Source of the DNA: Vandiemenella viatica
Taxonomy: Eukaryota; Arthropoda; Insecta; Orthoptera; Morabidae
Direction: 5' to 3'
Length of the DNA: 64,000 bases
Assembly (NCBI GenBank): GCA_031002005.1
Contig: CM061919.1
Span: forward strand, 12,595,687-12,659,686
Part shown: one piece after another, positions 56,075 to 64,000 of the stretch
Position numbering within the stretch: position 1 is the first letter of the stretch
Layout: every line of letters begins with the position of its first letter
The notes under the pieces: model-generated
The model's input: the letters and a program-made list of their open reading frames with translations, nothing else
What the model was told of the DNA's origin: nothing
Database searches by the model: none
Program-made: the position numbers and the translations under genes

Positions 56075-56994
56075 AAGCTTCTTCAAAGCTAGATGTTACT
56101 TCGGGGGTTCCTCAAGGAAGTGTAATAGGACCACTTCTTTTCTTAATTTTTATAAACGATCTCGGTGACAACGTTAATTGCAGGATGCGATTTTTTGCCG
56201 ATGATGCACTTATTTATAGGGAAGTGAGGTGCTCTGACGATTGCTTAGAAATTCAGCGCGATCTGGATGTTATTTCGGAATGGTGCCGTAAATGGCAGCT
56301 TACACTTAAAAGTGCAAGGCAATGCAAATAAGTAATAAAAAGGCCCCTTTTGCTCACGAGTACAAAGTCAACAATTCAGTTGTTGACACTGTGGATTTCC
56401 TGAAGTATCTAGGCGTAACAATACAAAGCAACATGAAATTGGGCTTGCACATAACTTCCGTCGTAGGCAAAGCTAATTCTAAACTACGTTTTATAGGTCG
56501 TATTTTGACAAGTTGTAATGCTCATACAAAGGAAATAGCGGACAAAACACTAGTGCGTCCGCATTTGGAATACTGTTGTGGAATTTTGGATCCGTATCGC
56601 AAGGAATTGATTGACACGTACAGAAAGTACAAAGGAGAGTCGCTCGATTCGTGACCGCTAGTTATAGTCCTTATGTAAGTGTCACAGAGTTGGTACGTGG
56701 GTTGGGCTGGGATTGTTTGGCGGACAGACGACGTCGTTTTCGTTTGAACTTGTTGGAGAATATGCGAAAATATTTAATTTACGAGTGCAACGAAATACTT
56801 CTTTCGCAACCTATTTAGGTTGCAATGACAGGATGGATAAGATTCGAGAAATAAGATGCCGTACTGATACATTTATGTATTCTTTATTTCCTCGTTCTAT
56901 TCGGGATTGGAATGCACTGAATTAGGATTGGTGCTAAGCACCCTCTGCCACCCACAGTAAATGTGAATTGCAGAGTATAGATGTAGTAGATGTA
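56075..56994 (+). pseudogene. CR1-like LINE, RT 3' half and 3' end
   Basis: Frame one: VTSGVPQGSVIGPLLFLIFI, FFADDALIYREVRCSDDCLE (catalytic FADD), ISEWCRKWQL. After a shift near 56310: YKVNNSVVDTVDFLKYLGVT, KTLVRPHLEYCCGILDP. After another near 56620: RVARFVTASYSPYVSVTEL, CLADRRRRFRLNLL, FPRSIRDWNALN. Then a short 3' UTR with AGCACCCTCTGCCACCCACA and a TGTAGTAGATGTA tail. Layout fits CR1/L2-type elements. The endonuclease and RT start are missing; at least three frame breaks. Confidence 0.75.
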
Positions 56995-57212
56995 TAAATT
57001 CTTCGCGGGTTTGCCGCCGGATTACATTTTCTGCTGACAAGTTTTCGGCGACTTGCACTGCCGCCATCATCAGGTCCGTTGTATCTAAAGGAACAACAAA
57101 AACTGAACTGAATAGCGGAACAGAAGCGAGCCAGGATCGTGTCGACGTCCGATTGGATGACTCCAATGACGTAACCATTCCGTGACTGTGATTGGTCGGT
57201 TGCGGAACCAGG
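56995..57212 (-). mobile_element. 218-bp insertion with hammerhead-like core, 13-bp TSD
   Basis: Flanked by TGTAGTAGATGTA at 56982-56994 and 57213-57225 (within the LINE tail, so partly low complexity). No coding sequence. Size, duplication and ribozyme-like core recall animal retrozymes or Penelope-derived units. Confidence 0.5.
57041..57073 (-). ncRNA. Hammerhead-like motif
   Basis: CTGATGA, stem II GGCG/CGCC, GAAAAC, then TTGTC giving a 2-bp stem III and GUC site if one extra A is tolerated. Stem I pairing is poor, so activity is doubtful. Confidence 0.4.
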
Positions 57213-57225
57213 TGTAGTAGATGTA

Positions 57226-57735
57226 GATGAAGAGCTCAGTTCGAAAAGACTCAAGCTATTATGCTGACCAGGCGCCTGGGGAAGCGTGACCGTCGGCAAA
57301 ACCGCATGCGTAACCTACACCTAAATGGTGAAGACATCGAATGGACAACCACAGCTAAATACCTCGGCGTGATTTTGGACACTCGTCTAAGATGGAAACA
57401 TCACATTGAGGAGATACGACGAAAAGTTGCAGCTAGGCTACAAGAGTTATACCCAATACTCAACAGGGATAGCTCATTGTCAGCCTGCACCGGCGTCAGT
57501 GTATACTGTAGCCTAATACGACCGGTGATTGAATATGCGTGCCCTGTGTGGGGGTATGCATCCAAGGCCCAAATAAAACTTTTGCAAACGATGCAGAACA
57601 GATCACTTCGGCGAGCACTACATGTGCCAAACCGATTTCCCACAGCAGACCTGCATGAAGCAGCAGGTGTCCCAATGCTCCAAGAAAGAATTATGGAAAT
57701 TACCAAATCTTTCTATAGGACATCACGAAAGTAGA
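57226..57735 (+). pseudogene. Jockey-like LINE ORF2 C-terminus
   Basis: FEKTQAIMLTRR, a shift, then NGEDIEWTTTAKYLGVILDT, HHIEEIRRKVAARLQELYP, YCSLIRPVIEYACPVWGYAS, LLQTMQNRSLRRALHVPNRF and TADLHEAAGVPMLQERI. This is the region just after the RT palm in Jockey-type LINEs. 5'-truncated at about 57230, stop at 57735, followed by AT-rich 3' UTR to about 57930. Confidence 0.8.
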
Positions 57736-58075
57736 CTAACCCACTAATAGCCAATCTTGGCCAGTATTTTACTACCTTTGACAAACACAAAAGACCACTG
57801 TCAATCCTAACTAATAATTGAGAAAAACAAAGAGCAACCAAAAGGCAAACCACCAGTAAAGTGACTAAATCTGTAAGATTGAAGGAAATGTCTAATGACA
57901 ATAAACTTCACCACAACTGCTTACCAAAGGAAAGCAGAAATTGCTCACGGCGGCGGCGGGTCGAGGAAATATATAGGAGTTCCGAGTTGGCATTCGCTGA
58001 GTCAAGAGGTGCGATGAGGAAAGTGCTCGCCGCGCTGTCGCGTCAGGCGGGCCGAGTGCCCCAGCGCACTCGGCT

Positions 58076-59870
58076 TTGCCGGCGGCAGTAACGGCCACGT
58101 TGACGACCCGGCTAACGGAAACGGACCTGGCAACGGATATGAATAGGACGGCTACGCAAGATGGTACGACGACCTGGCAACCGAACTCGGATTCGAATAT
58201 GGATACGACTGGGACCGTTCACACAACGCAATCGACAACCGGGCCTGCCCCCGGACTTGACTCCCGCGCAACTAAGCGGTGCACCTCACCGCTCCTCGGT
58301 GGTAAAGCGAAGATGTCGAGGAGTGAGAAGAGAGCCAGCCATAGTAAACTCAGCATCCCTGTGTCGCAGCAAAGACAGAAAGGCGGGAAAGAAGAAAGTC
58401 ATCGGTGCCTTCAGTTTCCCGGAACCATCCGCCACTTTCCTGTTTCGCGGTAAATCCACGAACAAGAACAGAAAAACAAGTTCAGCTGGGGACCAAACAG
58501 ACGGTGAAGGGTTCACGGAGGCGCGTCGCACCTGTAAGCCTCCGCCTACTCTAGACCCTGGCAGAATTGAACTCAGCAACCCATACGACGTGCTGATCGA
58601 GGAAGAACCAGAGCAGCATCATCAACAACAACAGCAGCAGCAGCAAACACAGCCACAGCAGAAGCTGCAGCAGCAACAACAGTGGCAGCCACAGCAGCAA
58701 CAACAGCAGCCGCAGCAGCAACAGCAGCAGCCGCAGCAGCAACAGCAAATACAACAACAGCAGCAGCAGGAACAACAGCAATCAAAGCATTTGATTCCTC
58801 CTATTGTGGTACAATTTCAAAACAGTTATAAGGAACTGTACCAAATGATCAAAGGCACTCTGGAAAATCAACCCTTCCAAGCCAAGTCGGCCGGAGGCGA
58901 TAAGGTCAAGCTAACCTTCAGTTCGACCGACCACTACCTTAAGGTGACCGCAGCGTTGCAGAGGAAGGGCATACCCTGTTATACCTTCCCTTCTGCTGTC
59001 GAGAAGATACTGAAGGTCGTCCTCCGTGGGATGCACTCAACCTTGCCAACTGATGATATCAAGGAAGAGCTTGAAGATCTCGGACTTGACATACGCACAG
59101 TGGCCCAGCTGAAGAGACCTGGCACTTCAGACATTATGCCACTCTTCTTGGTGGTCATGCCCGACAGGCCCCAAAATAGAAAAATCTTTCAAATGGAGTC
59201 TCTTATGTCACTGCACATCTCAGTTAAAAAACTGAGATCCTCCAATGGCCCAGTCCAATGCTTCAACTGACAGGCCATAGGACATGTCGCTCGCCACTGC
59301 AACATGCCCTCAAAGTGTGTAAAGTGTGCAGGAGCACACTTATCAAACGACTGCACTCTAAAGAAGGGGGAGGGCAGTCCCAAATGTGCAAATTGCGGTG
59401 ACCAGCATGTGGCCAGCTATATAGGCTGCGTTGCCTTCAAACAGGCAAGGGACAGGCAGCGTGGGTTCGCTGCAGAACAAGCTGCCAACGCGCAAAAGCA
59501 ACGCGAGGAAAAGAAAAAACAGGATTCCGGGAACACCCAGCCACTGGATGACAAACCCACCACAGAGCAAAACCAACCACGACGGGGCGACAATAACGCA
59601 ACCTCCACGACGTCTCAGAAGTCATCCAAGACATCTCAGAAGCCACCAAGCGCCAAATCCCGCAGGAAAAGGCACAAGGACCCAATAAGAAGAAGAACAA
59701 CACCAAACCGTCAAAGAAAACAACTCCAACGACCTCATACGCGGAGGCAACTACTAGCCAGTCGCGAGACCCTAAAAAGCACTGCCACCAGCGGCAGAAA
59801 CTCAAGACTTGCCTACTCAAGCAAGGCAAAACCACCAACAGCACCACCCACTCCCCACACAAATCAATGA
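58076..59870 (+). pseudogene. LINE ORF1 (gag-like) with polyglutamine tract
   Basis: N-terminal part probably in the frame of MNRTATQDGTTTWQPNSDSN, switching near 58400 to the frame that continues. PolyQ at 58617-58785, then QFQNSYKELYQMIKG, RRM-like LKVVLRGMHSTLPTDDIKEE, MPLFLVVMPDRPQN. First zinc knuckle: its second Cys is a TGA stop (59268-59270). Then knuckles CVKCAGAHLSNDC and CANCGDQHVASYIGC and a Lys/Arg/Thr-rich tail. The product would package element RNA. Confidence 0.8.
58617..58785 (+). repeat. CAG/CAA trinucleotide tract (polyglutamine)
   Basis: About 55 codons, mostly CAG or CAA with His, Pro and Leu interruptions. The mixed codons suggest selection on protein or old interrupted slippage rather than a pure new expansion. 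Confidence 0.9.
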
Positions 59871-60018
59871 GGGAGGAGCAGCTATAGATCGTCTGTTCGA
59901 CATTGTTGGGTCACTTCTGACAATGTTACGACAAAGTTCGATCAACTGGCCGCGGATATTAAATCCGCAATAACGACAGCTCACCGAGCCGACCTTCCAC
60001 AGAACTCCCACACCAGTC

Positions 60019-61616
60019 ATGGACAGAGTTAACATAGACGGCATATCAATATGCATATGGAATTCCGACGGCATTTTCCAACAACTAGGCGAGTTTCGGC
60101 AATTTCTACGTGAAGAGAACGTGGACATATGTCTTGTAGCCGAAACACACCTAAAACCTGGTCTCAGGGCAACGGTAGCCAACTACCTATGCTACCGTCA
60201 TGACAGACCTACCGCGGGAGGAGGAGTGGCCATATACATTAAAAGAGGCATCCCTCACCACATGGTACACACTCCACCACTTCAAATAATTGAAGCAACG
60301 GCAATCGAAATGGCAACCACATCGGGACCGGTCACAGTCATCTCAGCCTATAGACCCCCACGGAGAGCACCAATAGAAGATGATATCCGCCAACTGCTCA
60401 CCCTTAGGGGCAAGCTCCTTATTGGCGGTGACTTCAATGCCAAGCATCCTGCATGGAAGTCACGGGTCAGCAATCCTGCTGGGAATCAACTCTATAGACT
60501 TGCGTCAGGAACAACCTCCAGGTCTGTGTCCCAGACGAACCAACGCACCACCCAAGGAGTGGAAATCGTCCAGATGTTCTAGACATCGTAATCACCCGAG
60601 GCATCGCTAGCTTCGCCTCTGCCTACACCATGAACCGACTTTCATCGGATCACTCCCCAGATGTGGTGGAAATTGATGTTGGTTCATGGAGACAAGTCAT
60701 ACCAAACCTAATCTACTACAACCGGACAAACTGGGAACTGTTTCGAGAAGAAGTCACAACATCCCTTCACCGTCTGCACCCACTGAACGAAAGACAAATA
60801 GAGGCAGATATAAAACAGGTCACATCAATCATTCTTGACGCTGCAAATTCTGCGACGCCCCCTCCAATGACTAGACACCAGTCACGACAACTTCCACCGC
60901 ACCTGTTAGCACAGATCAGGAACAAAAACAGAGTGGCTAAGGAGTGGAAGCTAACGAGGCAACCTGGCACCAGACGCCTCCTCAACCGCCTGCAACGGGA
61001 GTTGAAAGTGGCTCTCCAAGAGCATCGGAACAGGGAATGGTCAGCGCGCTGGGCAGCCCTCAATATAAATGCGAACGACGGAAACCTCTGGAACGAGACC
61101 CGCCGCTTCACTAAACGACGCACTAGACTACTTCCACTACACGGCGAAAGAGGTCTAGTTTTCAGTGACGTGGACAAGGCTAACGCTTAGCCGACCATTT
61201 TGAAAAGCAGTTCAGACCCGCGCAAGACAACGACGAGGAAGAATCAGCAGGGATACGCAGAAGACTGGCACGCTTTCTCGCCGCTGACGATGAGGGGTAT
61301 GAAATTGAGGCAATTACTGCTGAAGAAGTCCGGCATACACTCAACACACTAAACTCCAAAAAGGCACCCGGCAATGACAAATTGGGTAACAAACTGCTAA
61401 AGAACCTACCAACTCTGGCCATTGAATACATAACAAAAGTATTCAACTTGATCTCCGCACCCAGCACTATCCTAGATGTTGGAAGCAAGCTATTGTGGTT
61501 GGAGTACCAAAACCGGGGAAAAATGGAATATTCCCTCAGAATTATAGGCCCATAAGCCTACTACCATCATTGAGCAAGGTCTTCGAGAGACTAGTACTCA
61601 AACGCCTAGATGCTCA
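60019..61616 (+). pseudogene. LINE ORF2: endonuclease, linker, start of RT
   Basis: ICIWNSDGIFQQLGEFRQFL, CLVAETHLKPGL, YRHDRPTAGGGVAIYIKRGI, VISAYRPPRRAP, IGGDFNAKHPAWKS and, after a shift near 60510, SSDHSPDVVEID complete the AP-like endonuclease. Linker to FSDVDKANA. After a shift near 61190: NTLNSKKAPGNDKL. A last shift leads to RPISLLPSLSKVFERLVL, and the sequence ends before the catalytic FADD. Truncated and broken three times. Confidence 0.8.
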
Positions 61617-62006
61617 CAGTCTGGTTGTAAATATGGCGTAATTTAGATACTAGGCTGTAGAAAGTTGTAATAAAATAAATGTGAATACAAATAAATTGTC
61701 GACATTAATGCCAACAATGTCAACGACTTTATCAACACAGCCATATTATGCCCGAAAAATCAATTAACACCATATGCAAAACATTGTGGAAGGAGATTGC
61801 ATAGTTTGCTAGAGCTCTGATTCCATACAATTCTACGAGTGGACTGACAAGCAACTATATCATCTAGAATTCTTAAAGAGTTTAAAACCATCGGGCTTGC
61901 CAACACTATTAACACCAACTAGATTTACCGGGAATGTCGCGTTTTTGTTTGCATTGCAGAACTTTGGGCCGACATGCTGCAGACTTCGTTAGACAATTGA
62001 GATCAT
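61617..62006. other. No gene seen
   Basis: AT-rich sequence between two LINE fragments. Confidence 0.4.
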
Positions 62007-62992
62007 AATTTTTTTGTTTTGTTTTTTATTTGTTTGACCTTCAGCGCTATATTGCACTATATTGCCACCAGCCATTTGCACAGATAAGCGTAATGTAGAA
62101 CAAGAAAAGTACACAACAGTGGAGAATGTAAGACTTATACCCGATCTAAAACATCTAATGCAGTTTCATCATTCATGACACATAAACAATCACAAAATAA
62201 AAAAATTAAACTGATTTACAGTTAAAATTATTTGTAAAAATAGCAGGGAATGCAAGACTCAACTTATTTACGCAAAAAATTGTTATTCAAAAAACTAAAT
62301 CAACTAGACACTAAAATTGCGAAACTCAGGGATTTATACACTAGTGTTATTGCAGTGAATCTGACATCGGATACTGTTCCCTACTCTTTCCACTATTGAG
62401 GTGACTAAGAAATTTTGACCGATATTTTTTTTTCCTAACACACTAAAAAACTAATCGATTAAAATCACGTTTCTGAATTACTACATTTGCAAACATCTGG
62501 GTTTCTGAGGTTTGATAGGAGTAGGACTGATGGGTATCCGGGCTGGTGGAACCCTAATGATAGCCCCTTATGTTGTTGCTAAAATACCATTCGCTGTGCC
62601 AGTTATTCCACACATTTGTTTTTACTGCAATCGAACGTTGAGGATGGTTCCAATACTAGTTGCCTCCTTTACCATTTCGTATAATTTTTCAATATAGATT
62701 ATGTCTACATGGGCTTTTATCAAAATATTGATATACCTTTCTTATGGGTTATACGATAACTTCCTGCTCTACTGTCTGTTATATATTGTCCCGTTTTCTT
62801 ATCCGAGTACTTGCGTTCAATAGATTTCAGAACGCTCTGTGAATCCAAGATAATTAATATCTTCGTCACAGTTTGTGTTGAGCCATGCTTAGGCGCCTTT
62901 AAAATAGCTGTATTTTCTGCAGTAAATGCAGATGTAGCGGAATATAGTTTGAACAATCCTTGATGGCTAGTACACGGACAGAAAAAGCGCAT
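62007..62992 (-). pseudogene. LINE 3' end with RNase H domain fragment (I-like)
   Basis: Minus strand: TSAFTAENTAILKAPKHGST and LIILDSQSVLKSI are the Glu- and Asp-containing motifs of the RNase H domain that follows RT in I-type LINEs. A stop and long 3' UTR follow, ending AGCGCTGAAGGTCAAACAAA then A-rich tail at about 62010. The 3' end resembles that of the ORF1-only LINE (AGCGCTTAAAGCC). 5'-truncated. Confidence 0.65.
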
Positions 62993-63069
62993 CCCGATCC
63001 TGCACCCTCTAGATCCATTTTAGAACCTACTTTGTAAAGCGTCGCCCCAAGTTCCCAAGTTTCTTTTTT

Positions 63070-63252
63070 CTTTTTACTTATGGATTAGCGCCTCGTCGAC
63101 GTCGAGGTAATTAGAGGTGGGGTGGGACTGGGGATAAGGAACTAGAAGGAATTCGGCTATGCCCTTTTGAAGGAAGAATCCCGGCATTCGCCTGGAGTGA
63201 TTCGGGGAATTCATGGAAAATCCAAATCTAGATGCCGGACGGGGATTCGAAC
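63070..63252 (-). mobile_element. SINE copy, 5'-truncated
   Basis: Starts at GTTCGAATCCCCGTCCGGCA; body with GAATCACTCCAGGCGAATGC; ends GGACGTCGACGAGGCGC type tail before a T-rich run. Confidence 0.75.
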
Positions 63253-63747
63253 AGGCCGAAGTTTCCTCGAGATGTTGAAAGATTGAGACTTGAATACAGA
63301 TTATACTCAGAATTTATATAGCATACCAGGAGTTTATTCATGCTGATGATGGAATGGTTTTTGTATGGCTGGAATCATTATGGCCGATAGCTTTTCCCAA
63401 TCCCTAAACCGATAGAAAACTTTTGAATGTTGGAATCTTTCTCCATTATGGATCAGAGCACTCAACTCTTTACATTATAACTGGATGATCCTACATTACT
63501 AACCTCTACAAAATGTGTTTACCCGAAAGCCACTTGCGTCTGATATGCAGAGACATCTCCCGGCACTCTATCAACGGAGATAGGTGCAAATAAACCAGTA
63601 CTGAAGCTTGTTTAAGCTGGCAAGTATTGGAACTTACGCTTTTATACAAAATTCATCTGTAGTCGTTTTTATATCATTAGAAGCACATTGGAATTTGTAA
63701 TAATCTCTTGGTGGTGACTCTACTTCAAAACTAGTTAGGCGCACTGA
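63253..63747. other. No gene seen
   Basis: AT-rich DNA without supported features; a TA repeat follows at 63748-63764. Confidence 0.4.
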
Positions 63748-63769
63748 ATATATATATATATATAAAAAT

Positions 63770-63960
63770 AGACTTGTTTTTCCCTATATTTCACTACTCC
63801 ACCACCAATACACAGCACAGATCACTGATGTTTGTGTGAGGAAGTAGCATGGAGTTTCCTGTCATGCACAACGTTGGCCGAATGCCGATAGCTGTGGGGA
63901 TGTGGAAGATATGATGATTAAAGTTGGTCAACGCAGGACGTTTTCATATTGAAATAGAAA
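63770..63960. repeat. Satellite monomer, second locus
   Basis: TTTCACTACTCCACCACC, GCACAGATCACTGATGTTTG and ACAACGTTGGCCGAATGCCG match the array at 10239-12290. One unit visible before the window end. Confidence 0.7.
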
Positions 63961-64000
63961 CTACTTGATTTTACCATACCAACATATTAACATTACGCCC

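Larger units (their letters stand above)
57940..61616 (+). mobile_element. Jockey-like LINE, 5' portion (ORF1 + ORF2 start)
   Basis: GC-rich 5' leader, ORF1, ORF2 to the first RT motifs, then an abrupt end at about 61616. It follows the C-terminal fragment of a similar LINE (57226-57735), head to tail. Confidence 0.75.

Noticed and set aside
58551..58785. Antisense poly-Leu and poly-Ala frames
   Set aside because: Shadows of the CAG/CAA tract in LINE ORF1.

Overview
This window reads as a repeat-rich, AT-leaning arthropod (most likely insect) nuclear genome. I find no confident single-copy host gene. The evidence is the transposon mix: RTE, CR1-like and Jockey/I-like LINEs, a GIY-YIG Penelope-like element, Helitrons, hAT and Harbinger-like DNA elements and one abundant tRNA-derived SINE. 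Core promoters of TATA plus TCAGT initiator type fit too. Nearly every reading frame belongs to a decayed mobile element or a virus-like gene family.

Layout. 1-3.3 kb: a compact virus-like cluster with two tandem copies (A, B) of an unrecognised ~215-residue protein, plus two hypothetical ORFs. 3.5-6.4 kb: a MITE, then the 5' half of a Helitron with a SINE in one intron. 6.4-12.3 kb: hAT-type elements and a ~180 bp satellite split by a hAT MITE. 13.2-17.8 kb: Penelope-like debris and a 0.5 kb palindrome carrying hammerhead-ribozyme-like motifs. 19.7-20.8 kb: two hAT MITEs. 21.4-25.3 kb: a broken RTE LINE. 26.4-41.2 kb: one Jockey/I-type LINE (minus strand), split by a Harbinger-like element and by a LINE that has ORF1 but no ORF2, the latter split again by a Helitron. 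A 1000-N gap lies inside this region. The ~5.16 kb left of the gap is repeated almost exactly right of it, which looks like an unmerged contig overlap rather than a real duplication.

42.7-53.3 kb is the most striking object: a 10.6 kb element with terminal inverted repeats over 4 kb long, 5'-AGTAGTATATAAACAC tips and a perfect 6 bp target-site duplication (CGCCGT). It carries two convergent further copies (C, D) of the virus-like gene, each with its own TATA/initiator promoter. Its ends fit a non-autonomous Polinton/Maverick-like element; no polymerase, integrase or capsid gene is visible. 55.8-63.3 kb: SINEs, a CR1-like LINE, a 218 bp insertion with a hammerhead-like core, and Jockey-type LINE pieces, one with a polyglutamine tract in ORF1. 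The satellite returns at the right edge.

The frames are broken almost everywhere by single-base changes, so most entries are relics. Family names rest on motif recognition and structural hallmarks (TSDs, termini), not on database searches.
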